DNA of 36,213 nucleotides from Erysipelotrichaceae bacterium. Its GTDB lineage: Bacteria > Bacillota_I > Bacilli_A > Erysipelotrichales > Erysipelotrichaceae. The notes under the pieces are model-generated. The model did not search any database. It was not told where the DNA came from and worked only from the letters and a program-made list of their open reading frames with translations. Location: the NCBI GenBank assembly GCA_030526485.1, contig JAUNCS010000009.1, positions 2,466-38,678 of the forward strand, read 5' to 3'. The translations under genes were made by a program, and so were the position numbers. Positions 1 to 7,429 of this stretch are shown here, in pieces (position 1 is the first letter of the stretch; every line of letters starts with the position of its first letter).

Positions 1-618
1 GTAGTACAAAGCTCTGGTAATAATATCAATGACAGCTTAATTCGAACTATTACTTTAAATGCGATTCTATTCTTAATTGTCGTTTTAGTCTTTGTGGGCT
101 TTAACCATTCTAATAGAAGAAGAACTAAGCTCTTACTTCATTCTTCTTATCATGATCAGCTTACTGGTTTAAAGAACAGAAGAGCTTATGAAGAAACTAT
201 TGCCGGTCTAAGCATGGAAAAGATGAAGAATGACTTTGTCTTCATCATTGCTGATATCAATGGTCTAAAGAAGTCTAATGATAATATTGGACATCTGGCA
301 GGTGATGAAATGATTATGGGTGCTGCTGACTGTTTAAGAATGGCCTTTGGTGAAAATGCTGATATCTTTAGAATCGGTGGCGATGAGTTTGCAGTAATTC
401 TTAGAACTGATGAAAAGCAGTTAAAGAAATATCTGGCTTCTTTAAAGAAACATTCTAATGCCTGGAGAGGTGAAATTGTGGAAGGTTTATCAATGTCTGT
501 TGGCTATATCGCTCAATGGGACAATCAGGATAAAACACTGCATGAAATGATCAATGAGGCTGATAAGAAGATGTATGATGACAAGAAGGCCTTCTATAGT
601 AATCTTGAAAATGAATAA
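1..618 (+). CDS. Diguanylate cyclase (GGDEF), membrane-anchored, 5' partial
   Basis: The reading frame is open from base 1, so the gene begins upstream and only the last 205 residues are visible. A hydrophobic helix spans visible residues about 17-34, followed by a basic stretch (NRRRTK) and a GGDEF domain opening with HDQLTGLKNRR. The catalytic GGDEF signature is intact at visible residues 126-130. The domain makes cyclic di-GMP from two GTP. The RxxD product-inhibition site expected five residues before GGDEF is absent (GENA stands there), so feedback inhibition is probably lost. The N-terminal sensor is outside the window. A GTG at 94 could serve as an internal start but would cut the membrane helix, so I treat the whole stretch as one truncated gene. 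A terminator follows directly. Confidence 0.9.
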   Translation, partial: VVQSSGNNINDSLIRTITLNAILFLIVVLVFVGFNHSNRRRTKLLLHSSYHDQLTGLKNRRAYEETIAGLSMEKMKNDFVFIIADINGLKKSNDNIGHLAGDEMIMGAADCLRMAFGENADIFRIGGDEFAVILRTDEKQLKKYLASLKKHSNAWRGEIVEGLSMSVGYIAQWDNQDKTLHEMINEADKKMYDDKKAFYSNLENE

Positions 619-623
619 TTTTA

Positions 624-653
624 AAAATCTTCACTTTATGTGAGGATTTTTTT
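624..653 (+). terminator. Rho-independent terminator after the GGDEF gene
   Basis: Arms at 624-634 and 640-650 pair around a five-base loop and run into a T tract. It separates the diguanylate cyclase from the pseudopilin operon, so the latter should have its own promoter between about 640 and 680; I could not pick a convincing one. Confidence 0.75.
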
Positions 654-690
654 ATACATTTTCACAATAAAGATATAGGGGGTGTCTTAA

Positions 691-990
691 ATGATAAACA
701 AAAAAGCTTTTACTTTACTGGAAATGGTTGTGGTAGTCATGATTATTTCTATCTTATTTTTACTTACTATTCCCAATGTCTCCAAGGTCATAAACAGTGT
801 TGATGACAATGCCTGTGATGCCCTAAGCAGGGTAGTTGATTCCGCTATAGTCCAATATAAGCTCAACTATGGCCAGTATCCATCCAGTGTCAATGATTTA
901 ATTGCAGCCGGACTAATTGATGAAAAACAGGCCAGCTGTTCCAATGGCAAGAATATCTATATTTCCAATGGTCAGGCCTATCACGAATAG
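691..990 (+). CDS. comGC: ComGC-like major competence pseudopilin
   Basis: A 99-residue type IV pilin-like protein. It has a short basic leader (MINKKA), then FTLLEMVVVVMI, the hydrophobic N-terminal helix with Glu at +5 after the prepilin peptidase site. Ala sits at -1 instead of the usual Gly; streptococcal ComGC proteins also have KAFTLVE, so this is not a defect. The C-terminal part (YGQYPSSVNDLIAAGLI) matches the globular end of ComGC. ComGC is the main subunit of the transformation pseudopilus that carries DNA through the cell wall. The start is supported by a strong ribosome binding site (GGGGGTG, 678-684). The next gene overlaps the end, so translation is probably coupled. Confidence 0.88.
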   Translation: MINKKAFTLLEMVVVVMIISILFLLTIPNVSKVINSVDDNACDALSRVVDSAIVQYKLNYGQYPSSVNDLIAAGLIDEKQASCSNGKNIYISNGQAYHE

Positions 991-1273
991 AAGGGGTTAT
1001 ACCTTACTGGAAGTACTGATAGTGGTCTTGATTCTATCTTCAATGGCTGTTGTAAGTTTATCTAAGAATGTCTTTGTGGAAGTGGAACACTATGAATTTA
1101 TGAATGAATATCTTAAAGGACAGATAGAGGCGATGGTTAACAGGGAATATGTCCATCTTGATAATGGTATCTACTTTAATGAAAATGGCCATGTGAATAT
1201 GGCTAATACTTATTGTTTTGATAGACATAAGGTCATCAGCCATCTGGGCAATGGCTATTTAAGTTATGAATAA
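968..1273 (+). CDS. comGD: ComGD-like minor pseudopilin
   Basis: A pseudopilin-type protein with leader MVRPITNRRG followed by YTLLEVLIVVLILSS, giving a prepilin peptidase site between Gly10 and Tyr11 and Glu at +5. The frame stays open upstream to 917, but a start there would give an unusually long leader inside comGC; the ATG at 968 gives a normal leader, although the upstream sequence has no clear ribosome binding site. It overlaps comGC by 23 bases, so reinitiation or coupling is likely. Position in the operon and the pilin N-terminus support ComGD; the C-terminal domain is too divergent to prove it by eye. Confidence 0.7.
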   Translation: MVRPITNRRGYTLLEVLIVVLILSSMAVVSLSKNVFVEVEHYEFMNEYLKGQIEAMVNREYVHLDNGIYFNENGHVNMANTYCFDRHKVISHLGNGYLSYE

Positions 1274-1487
1274 GGGTTTTATCTTGAGTGATGCCTTAAT
1301 CAATGTCCTGATTGTTTCAAGTCTCTGTTTACTTACAATGAGTATCTATAGGGGTGTAAATAACTTTGATGAAGGCTTTATTAAATATCAGGAAAGAATT
1401 AATGAGAAGTATGAGTTACTGCATAATTCACTTGCTGAGTGTAAGAGATGCTTAATCGAAGAGGAAGTATTTCCCTTAGAACCATAA
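1266..1487 (+). CDS. comGE: ComGE-like minor pseudopilin
   Basis: A 73-residue protein starting MNKG/FILSDALINVLIV: a very short leader, Gly at -1, Phe at +1 and an acidic residue (Asp) at +5 in place of Glu, then a hydrophobic helix to about residue 26. It overlaps comGD by 8 bases and comGF by 40 bases. The assignment to ComGE rests on order within the operon and small size; the sequence alone only says pilin-like. Confidence 0.6.
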   Translation: MNKGFILSDALINVLIVSSLCLLTMSIYRGVNNFDEGFIKYQERINEKYELLHNSLAECKRCLIEEEVFPLEP

Positions 1488-1927
1488 TAGCTCTGCTTAT
1501 TACGATGTCTGTCTTGCCATTAGCCGTAAGTGCGATGAAACTGGTCTATAACTTAGACTTCAATTATCAGCTTATCAGCAACGAAATAGCCTTAATGGAT
1601 TTAAGAAGAGTACTGCTTATTAGCTATGACTTAGAGATTTATGATAAGGAACTTAAGTTCATCTATCATGGTTCCGATTACAGTCTTTCAATGGTCAACA
1701 ACAAACTGATACTTAGTCCTGGCACACAGATTTATCTGATGGACATTGATGACTTAAACTTTAGTGTCAGGAATGAATCAATCTATCTGAACTATCAAAG
1801 TAGGGGAAGAAATTATGAAACAAATATTGGCAAGGAAAAGGGGATTTATCTCGATGACTTTTCTTTTGATTCTAATCAACTGCCTGAGTCTGATATTAAT
1901 GATGAGCAGCTTTCTTATAAGAGCTAA
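1448..1927 (+). CDS. comGF: ComGF-like minor pseudopilin
   Basis: A 159-residue protein with a basic leader MLNRRG, then SISLRTIIALLITMSVLPLA, a hydrophobic helix. The +5 acidic residue of class III signal peptides is missing (SISLR), so processing by prepilin peptidase is uncertain. The remainder is predicted soluble and extracytoplasmic. It starts inside comGE and its last 113 bases overlap the next gene. The fourth position after ComGC and the length match ComGF of other Firmicutes. Confidence 0.6.
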   Translation: MLNRRGSISLRTIIALLITMSVLPLAVSAMKLVYNLDFNYQLISNEIALMDLRRVLLISYDLEIYDKELKFIYHGSDYSLSMVNNKLILSPGTQIYLMDIDDLNFSVRNESIYLNYQSRGRNYETNIGKEKGIYLDDFSFDSNQLPESDINDEQLSYKS

Positions 1928-2162
1928 TGAGACCTTTTATATGCTGGAAGACTTCTATGAGGATTATTGTATAGAATCTGCCATTATCAATGAAGCTAAG
2001 TGTTTACTGGTCAATTATGACAAGTTGGATGACTTTGTTGTGAATGGGATAAGTGTAAGTGTATACCCTTATGGCAATGGTTATAGGCTAGAGAGTGGGG
2101 AAGTTAAACTTGATATTAAAGTAAGTGATAAGATGATTACTTATTGCAGTATTTATAGTTAA
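1815..2162 (+). CDS. comGG: ComGG-like minor pseudopilin
   Basis: A 115-residue protein: basic leader MKQILARKRG, then FISMTFLLILINCLSLILM, a single hydrophobic segment, then a short polar domain with several Cys residues (YCIESAI, AKCLL, TYCSIYS). It overlaps comGF by 113 bases, the longest overlap in the operon. ComGG is the most variable pseudopilin, so the call depends mainly on place and architecture. It is the last pilin gene before efp; no terminator was seen between them, so efp may receive read-through. Confidence 0.55.
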   Translation: MKQILARKRGFISMTFLLILINCLSLILMMSSFLIRANETFYMLEDFYEDYCIESAIINEAKCLLVNYDKLDDFVVNGISVSVYPYGNGYRLESGEVKLDIKVSDKMITYCSIYS

Positions 2163-2197
2163 TTCTGTAAAATAGTAAGGTAAAAAAGGAGATAAAT

Positions 2198-2758
2198 ATG
2201 ATCAATTGTACAGAAATTAAACCTGGTCAGTGCTTTACTTGGGAAAACGAATTATATCAGTGCATCGATATCGCTTTAAACAAGACAGCAATGGCTAAGA
2301 TGAAAGTTAAAGTAAAAGTAAAAGTTCCTAGAACTGGTGTAGTAAAAGAATTAAGCTTAATCTCTGGTGATAAAGTAGGTGAAGCTTCAATCGATAAGAG
2401 AAGCATGCAGTACCTTTATGATGAAGGTGAAGCATTAGTTTTCATGGATAGTGAAACTTATGACCAGATTGAAATCCCTAAGGAAAGACTTGAATGGGAA
2501 ATGAAGTTCTTAACTCCTAACATGGACGTTAACGTTCTTGTTTATGAAGAACATGAAATCTTAGGTGTTTCTTTACCAGATAAGGTAACTCTTGAACTTG
2601 TTGAATGTGAAAACGCTGTTAAGGGTGATACAGCTACTTCAGCTTTAAAGAATGCTGTATGTGAAACAGGTCTTCAGGTTAAGGTGCCAATGTTTATTGA
2701 AAATGGTGAAAAGATCATCGTTTCAACAATCGATGGCAAGTATTCTTCAAGAGCTTAA
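2198..2758 (+). CDS. efp: Translation elongation factor P, unusual tip loop
   Basis: A 186-residue EF-P with the usual three-domain length. KOW-like domain 1 starts with KPGQCFTWENELYQC; domain 2/3 signatures include VTLELVECE and GDTATSALKNAVCETG, and the end (VSTIDGKYSSRA) is typical. EF-P binds between the P and E sites and relieves stalling at polyproline. The odd part is the domain 1 tip: where most bacteria have PGKG with the modified Lys, this protein reads NKTAMAKMKVKVKVKV, so by my alignment Met falls at the Lys position. The ribosome binding site (AAGGAG, 2186-2191) is good. It lies downstream of the comG-like operon and is followed by a strong terminator. Confidence 0.93.
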   Translation: MINCTEIKPGQCFTWENELYQCIDIALNKTAMAKMKVKVKVKVPRTGVVKELSLISGDKVGEASIDKRSMQYLYDEGEALVFMDSETYDQIEIPKERLEWEMKFLTPNMDVNVLVYEEHEILGVSLPDKVTLELVECENAVKGDTATSALKNAVCETGLQVKVPMFIENGEKIIVSTIDGKYSSRA

Positions 2759-2776
2759 TAAAATACATCAAGAAAC

Positions 2777-2808
2777 AGAACATATCAAGTACGATATGTT
2801 CTTTTTTT
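2777..2808 (+). terminator. Terminator after efp
   Basis: A perfect 10-bp stem (2777-2786 with 2793-2802), six-base loop and a run of T. It ends the pseudopilin-efp unit. Confidence 0.9.
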
Positions 2809-2869
2809 ACATTAAATGAAAGAATTTACATTTTTATTGAAAAAAATATAAAATATATACATTTTTGTA

Positions 2870-2898
2870 TTGACTCTTCATTTTTTCGGCCATACAAT
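2870..2898 (+). promoter_or_regulatory. Promoter for T-box operon 1
   Basis: TTGACT at 2870-2875 and TACAAT at 2893-2898 with an ideal 17-base spacer. Transcription would start near 2905, just before the T-box leader. Confidence 0.8.
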
Positions 2899-2902
2899 AA
2901 CA

Positions 2903-3136
2903 GCATATTCAAATTCGATGATCAAGAGAGTAGTTCATCCGATTATCAAAGCGAGTCAGGACAGAGTGGAAGCCTGATGATAAAGAGTTGAATGAAACGC
3001 ACTTGTTAGAATCTTGGCTGAATAAAATAGGTCAAGACGTAGTCAGTACGTTACACGATAGAGTTGGTAGTCTTTTTGACTACAACTAGGATGGTACCGC
3101 GATAATAGTCGTTCCTGGATTGGGAACGACTTTTTT
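2903..3136 (+). promoter_or_regulatory. T-box riboswitch 1 with terminator
   Basis: The leader has T-box hallmarks: an AGTA loop-E strand at 2929-2932, a distal loop GAGTGGAAG near 2964-2972, a GAA strand (2994-2996) next to the specifier, and the antiterminator bulge core TGGTACCGCG at 3092-3101. A terminator follows: arms 3108-3115 and 3123-3130, then T6. The bulge TGGT would pair with a tRNA ending ACCA (discriminator A). The specifier is ambiguous by one base: ACG (2997-2999, Thr) or CGC (2998-3000, Arg). C-ending specifiers are commoner in T-boxes and the operon encodes a polar amino-acid importer, so I lean to Arg, weakly. Uncharged tRNA would switch the downstream operon on. Confidence 0.88.
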
Positions 3137-3203
3137 ATTTATCGAACTTGAAATTGAAGCTTCAAACAAAAAATAAAAAACTCATTTTAGAAAAAGGGGA
3201 GAT

Positions 3204-4163
3204 ATGAAAATGAAAAAATTATTAGTTGTCTTATTAAGCTTATTAATGCTTACAAATCTATGTGCTTGTGGATCTAAAACTGAAGATACAAACAATACTG
3301 GTACTGATGATGAACCAGCCTGGGTATATGAGGGTGTTGGTTATGACAAATTAATGGAAACTATGGGTAAGAGTGAAATCGACTTATCAAATGCTGATGG
3401 TACTTTAGCTAAAGTTCTTGAAAAAGGTGAACTTGTAATGGCAACCAGTCCTGACTATCCACCTGCTGAATTCGTTGATGCGCTAACTGGCGAAGTAAAG
3501 GGTTCTGATATCCTTCTAGGTCAATATATCGCTAATAGCTTAGGCGTAACTCTAAAGGTTGAATCAATGGATTTTGGTGCCGTATTAACATCTCTTGATA
3601 CTGGTAAATCTGATATCGCTATTTCTGGTTTCGGTTATAAAGAAGACAGAGCTGAAGTATATGAACTATCTATTGGCTACCAGGCTAAATCAAGCGCTGC
3701 TCATCACACAATTCTTGTAAGAGCTGAAGACGTTGATAAATATAACTCACTTGCTGATTTTGCTGGTAAGACTATTGATGCGCAAGCTAACTCTTTACAG
3801 CAGATGTATGTTGAAGATCAGTTAACTGAATCTAATCTGCAGTTAGTATCTACACTTGATATCGCACTTCTTGAACTAAGTTCTAAGAAGGTTGATGCGG
3901 TAGCTCTTGATTCTACTACAGCTAAAAACCACGCTGAAAATTCAAATGGCATGTTTGTAAGTCTATATTCTGAAAAGGGTATTGAATTTGACTTATCTCA
4001 ATATAAAGATGTAGCTGGTAACGTTGTTGCCTGCAAGAAGGGTGAAACTTCTTTAATCAATGCAGTAAATGAAATCATCACTGACATCATGGAAAAGGGC
4101 ACATATGCTGATATGTACTACGCTGCTTGTGATGCTGCTGGTGTTGTTCCAAGTGAAGAATAA
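3204..4163 (+). CDS. Amino-acid ABC transporter substrate-binding lipoprotein
   Basis: A 319-residue extracellular binding protein. The signal peptide ends in lipobox LCAC, so Cys22 or so is lipidated and anchors it outside the membrane. An extra segment of about 50 residues (to ADGTLAKVLEKG) precedes the SBP_bac_3 fold, which opens with the family motif LVMATSPDYPPAEF and includes DFGAVLTSLDTGKSDIAISG. This places it in the polar amino-acid (PAAT) family; exact substrate cannot be read from sequence. It is the first gene after T-box 1, with AAAGGGGAG as ribosome binding site; ATG 3210 is an alternative start two codons later. Permease and ATPase follow at 17 bases and by overlap. Confidence 0.9.
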   Translation: MKMKKLLVVLLSLLMLTNLCACGSKTEDTNNTGTDDEPAWVYEGVGYDKLMETMGKSEIDLSNADGTLAKVLEKGELVMATSPDYPPAEFVDALTGEVKGSDILLGQYIANSLGVTLKVESMDFGAVLTSLDTGKSDIAISGFGYKEDRAEVYELSIGYQAKSSAAHHTILVRAEDVDKYNSLADFAGKTIDAQANSLQQMYVEDQLTESNLQLVSTLDIALLELSSKKVDAVALDSTTAKNHAENSNGMFVSLYSEKGIEFDLSQYKDVAGNVVACKKGETSLINAVNEIITDIMEKGTYADMYYAACDAAGVVPSEE

Positions 4164-4180
4164 TAGATCGGAGTAATTAA

Positions 4181-4849
4181 ATGGGTGTAGGTGTTATCGA
4201 AGTCTGGATAAAATACTACCCAATCTTCCTCAAAGGTGCACTCGGCACGCTGGAAATCGCAGCGATCGCCGTCTGCATGGGGTCGATTCTGGGTACCTTA
4301 GTAGCTATCCTGCAGTTATCTAAAAATAAAATTATTAACGCAATTGCTGTTGTCTATGTAAATGTTCTAAGAGGTACGCCCTTACTTGTACAAATGTACA
4401 TTGCCTACTTCTTTATTCCAATGGCTGTCCCAGCTTTAGATTTCTTAAGCAAGGAACAGACTGTTATGCTGGCATTGATACTAAACTCAAGCTCATATGT
4501 AGCCGAAATCATCAGAGGTGGTATCAATTCAGTAGATAAGGGACAGACTGAAGCAGCCAGATCACTTGGTATGAGTTCTAAAAATACGATGTTTAGAATC
4601 ATCCTGCCACAGGCCATCAAAAACATTCTGCCATCTCTTGGTAATGAATATATTGCGATGATCAAGGAAACATCTCTGGCAGGTACATTTATGATGTATG
4701 AGCTGATGTATACAAAAACACTGCTGGCTAATCAGTACTTAATTTGGCAGCCATTATTTGTAATCGCTGGCATGTATCTGATTATGACCTCGGTATTATC
4801 GTTTTTAGTAAATGCGTTAGAAAAGGAGTTTGCGAAGAGTGAAAAGTAA
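4181..4849 (+). CDS. Amino-acid ABC transporter permease (HisM/GlnP family)
   Basis: A 222-residue inner-membrane permease with about five hydrophobic helices. The N-terminal amphipathic helix and [16 protein letters not shown] are typical of PAAT permeases. The EAA loop that docks on the ATPase is visible as [20 protein letters not shown] (residues about 126-145). Probably works as a homodimer, since only one permease gene is present. It lies 17 bases after the binding-protein gene and its end overlaps the ATPase gene. Substrate is unknown, presumed the amino acid sensed by T-box 1. Confidence 0.92.
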   Translation: MGVGVIEVWIKYYPIFLKGALGTLEIAAIAVCMGSILGTLVAILQLSKNKIINAIAVVYVNVLRGTPLLVQMYIAYFFIPMAVPALDFLSKEQTVMLALILNSSSYVAEIIRGGINSVDKGQTEAARSLGMSSKNTMFRIILPQAIKNILPSLGNEYIAMIKETSLAGTFMMYELMYTKTLLANQYLIWQPLFVIAGMYLIMTSVLSFLVNALEKEFAKSEK

Positions 4850-5588
4850 TGATGTATTGATTGAAGTAAAAGATTTGCATAAGTCTTTTGGCAAACTTCA
4901 CGTATTAAAAGGCTGTAATGAAGTAATTCATAAAGGCGAAGTAGTAAGTATTATCGGACCCTCAGGTGGTGGTAAGTCAACATTTCTAAGATGCCTAAAT
5001 CTTTTGGAGCAGCCAGAAGAAGGCTCAGTTATCTTTGAAGGTGTTGATATCACCAAGCTAAAAAAGAATTCCGACTTAGATAAACACAGACAAAAAATTG
5101 GTATGGTCTTCCAGCACTTCAATGTGTTTCCACATTTAACAGTACTGGACAATATCACTATTGCCCCAATTCTTGAAAAGGGCGTTAAAAAAGATCTAGC
5201 TGTTAAAAAAGCTATGGAACTATTGGAAATGGTTGGTCTACAAGATAAGGCTAATGTCTATCCAAACAAGCTCTCTGGTGGTCAGAAACAGCGTCTGGCA
5301 ATTGTTCGTGCCATGGCTATGGAACCGGATGTCATGCTCTTTGATGAACCAACATCAGCCTTAGACCCAGAAATGGTAAAAGAAGTACTGGACGTTATCA
5401 AATCACTGGTAGATGGCGGCATGACTTGTGTTATCGTAACCCACGAAATGGGCTTCGCTAAGCAGGTGAGCGATAGAGTATTATTTATCGCTGATGGCAA
5501 CATCGTTGAATCTGGTACACCAGAACAGGTATTTGAAAATCCAAAGAATGAACGTACAAAAGAATTCTTAAGTAAGGTTCTGTATTAA
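4839..5588 (+). CDS. Amino-acid ABC transporter ATP-binding protein (GlnQ family)
   Basis: About 249 residues with all ATPase motifs: Walker [11 protein letters not shown]-loop VFQHFN, signature LSGGQKQR, Walker B VMLFDEPT, and the switch His in VTHEMGFA. I place the start at GTG 4839: the ribosome binding site AAAAGGAG (4821-4828) leaves a 10-base spacer to it, whereas the in-frame TTG at 4830 is only one base away. The gene therefore overlaps the permease by 11 bases, suggesting coupled translation. It energises the importer encoded by the two genes before it. Confidence 0.92.
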   Translation: MKSNDVLIEVKDLHKSFGKLHVLKGCNEVIHKGEVVSIIGPSGGGKSTFLRCLNLLEQPEEGSVIFEGVDITKLKKNSDLDKHRQKIGMVFQHFNVFPHLTVLDNITIAPILEKGVKKDLAVKKAMELLEMVGLQDKANVYPNKLSGGQKQRLAIVRAMAMEPDVMLFDEPTSALDPEMVKEVLDVIKSLVDGGMTCVIVTHEMGFAKQVSDRVLFIADGNIVESGTPEQVFENPKNERTKEFLSKVLY

Positions 5589-5605
5589 ATGAAAGTGAGA
5601 CTCTT

Positions 5606-7288
5606 ATGAAAACAACATTTAATTATGATCATTATTATAAATATGAAGAATTGAAAAGCTCTATTGAACAACTGGCTAATGAGCATCCTGACATTGTGGA
5701 AGTAGAAAACATCTGCACCACTTTAGAAAACCGTCAGGTCTTAGCTATAACTGTTACAAATAAGAAAACTGGTGCTGCAACAAGCAAGCCAGGTTTCCAT
5801 ATTGATGGCAATACCCATGCAGGTGAAGTAACTGGTTCAATGGCTGCTTTACATACTCTTGACTATGTAGTGACAAATTATGGAGTGGATGAAGAAATCA
5901 CCAAGATGGTCGATGAAAATACTCTGTATTTTGTACCTCGTATCTCTCCTGATGGTGCGGAAACTTATCTAAGTACTCCCTATACTTTGCGTTCAGTAAA
6001 TAGAGACTATCTTCCTGAAGATGGTGGTCTATATGGCAAGGATCTTGATGGCGATGATGTCATTAGAATGATGAGAATCAAAACGCCATATGGTGCCTGG
6101 AAGAAAGATAATGACAATCCTAATCTAATGGTCCATAGAGCCCCAGATGATAAGACTGGTGACTTCTATCAGATTTATACTGAGGGTATGATTGAAGACT
6201 ATGATGGCGTTCATATCGCTCCTAAAAAATCTTCTTGGGGACTAGATTTCAATAGAAACTATCCGATGGGCTGGTTCCCAGAATCTCGTCAGTCTGGTGC
6301 TGGCAAATATCCTTTAAGTAATCCCGAAAACAAGGCTATGGTTGAATGGGTATTAAACCATGACAATATCTGTGGTGTATTAACCCATCATACCAGTGGT
6401 GGTGTGATACTATATCCACCAGGTACTAAGCCTGAGGCCAAGGCCCACTTTGAAGATATGAAGATCTTTAAGGCTGTTGGCCAGATGGGCAAGGAAGAAA
6501 TGGGTTATCCGGCAGTTAATATTTTCGATAATTTTATGATTGACCAGGAAAACTATTCTTCAGGTGCCTTTGATGACTGGTGCTATCAGAACCAGGGTAT
6601 TTATGCCTATACAGTAGAACTATGGGACTTAAATTCCAAGATTGGTATGCCTACTGATTGGACAAAAAGAGAAATCCCTAGTCCTAAAGAACAGGAAGTT
6701 AAGTTTGCAGCTGTAGTAAAATGGGCAGCGGAAAATGCTCCAGAAGCCTTCGCAGAATGGAAAGAATTTGATCATCCGCAATTAGGCAAAGTGGAAATTG
6801 GTGGCTTTAACTATAAGTTCCTTTTCCAGAATCCACCATGTAACTTATTAAAAACAGAAGTAGAAAATACTACCAAGTTCTCATTAAGATTTATTAAGAC
6901 TTTACCACAGCTGGTAATTGATAATGTTAGTGTTAATGAAGTAAGTGAGGGAGTATATAAGGTAGAAGCCCTGGTATCAAACAGTGGTTATATGCCTACT
7001 TACCTTAGCAAGGAAGCCAAGAGCTTAAAGGTAGCTAAACCAGTTACTGTAAGTATTAGTGGAATTGATGAAGTAGTGATGGGTGAAGAAGTAACGAATA
7101 TTGGTGATTTAAATGGCTTTGCTCATATTAACAGCGGCGCCTTCTTCTACGGCAATATCACTACTGGCAAGTATGATGATATTACTAAGAAGGTAAGCTG
7201 GATTGTAAAGGCTAAAAAGGGCTGTGAAATCACTGTTACTGCTACTCATAATAAGAGTGGACAGGCTTCTAAAACTGTAATCTGTTAA
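5606..7288 (+). CDS. M14-family zinc carboxypeptidase-like metallopeptidase, cytoplasmic
   Basis: A 560-residue protein without signal peptide. The zinc site is recognisable: His71 and Glu74 in NTHAGE, and a third His at 261 or 262 in LTHHTSGG. Glu338 in YTVELWDL fits the catalytic glutamate of M14 enzymes. Residues about 1-370 form the peptidase; roughly 430-560 look like a separate beta-rich C-terminal domain. M14 enzymes remove C-terminal residues or hydrolyse related amides. It lies 17 bases after the ATPase with no terminator between, so it should be under T-box 1 control; a role in releasing the same amino acid from peptides or conjugates taken up by the cell is an inference. A terminator follows. 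Confidence 0.85.
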   Translation: MKTTFNYDHYYKYEELKSSIEQLANEHPDIVEVENICTTLENRQVLAITVTNKKTGAATSKPGFHIDGNTHAGEVTGSMAALHTLDYVVTNYGVDEEITKMVDENTLYFVPRISPDGAETYLSTPYTLRSVNRDYLPEDGGLYGKDLDGDDVIRMMRIKTPYGAWKKDNDNPNLMVHRAPDDKTGDFYQIYTEGMIEDYDGVHIAPKKSSWGLDFNRNYPMGWFPESRQSGAGKYPLSNPENKAMVEWVLNHDNICGVLTHHTSGGVILYPPGTKPEAKAHFEDMKIFKAVGQMGKEEMGYPAVNIFDNFMIDQENYSSGAFDDWCYQNQGIYAYTVELWDLNSKIGMPTDWTKREIPSPKEQEVKFAAVVKWAAENAPEAFAEWKEFDHPQLGKVEIGGFNYKFLFQNPPCNLLKTEVENTTKFSLRFIKTLPQLVIDNVSVNEVSEGVYKVEALVSNSGYMPTYLSKEAKSLKVAKPVTVSISGIDEVVMGEEVTNIGDLNGFAHINSGAFFYGNITTGKYDDITKKVSWIVKAKKGCEITVTATHNKSGQASKTVIC

Positions 7289-7293
7289 TAAAT

Positions 7294-7324
7294 AAGAACA
7301 TATTCTAATAGGATATGTTCTTTT
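7294..7324 (+). terminator. Terminator after T-box operon 1
   Basis: Arms 7294-7306 and 7310-7322 with one T-G wobble and a three-base loop, followed by T and A/T-rich sequence. The complementary strand also ends A-rich, so it may act both ways. Confidence 0.8.
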
Positions 7325-7343
7325 AATTTTTATTGAATATAAT

Positions 7344-7417
7344 AAAAGTGTGAGAAAATACACGAAATTATATATAAAAATGTGAGAAATTACACATAAT
7401 TATATATAAAAGTGTGA
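7344..7417. repeat. Three direct repeat copies with 32-bp period before the AAA ATPase
   Basis: Units start at 7344, 7376 and 7408, exactly 32 bases apart. Units 1 and 2 are near-identical over their whole length; unit 3 keeps only the first ten bases, AAAAGTGTGA. Each full unit also contains an inverted pair (GTGTGA...TACAC). There are no unique spacers, so it is not a CRISPR array. The array covers the likely promoter zone of the next gene and may be a multi-site operator. Confidence 0.75.
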
Positions 7418-7429
7418 TTGAGGTGTTTT

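Noticed and set aside
917-967. Longer comGD start inside comGC
   Set aside because: It would give a 27-residue leader before the prepilin site; ATG 968 gives a normal ten-residue leader.
4830-4838. TTG start for the first ABC ATPase
   Set aside because: The ribosome binding site lies one base away, too close; GTG 4839 has a workable spacing.
7344-7417. Regular 32-base spacing resembling a CRISPR array
   Set aside because: Units are contiguous near-copies with no unique spacers and no cas genes nearby; it is a tandem repeat.
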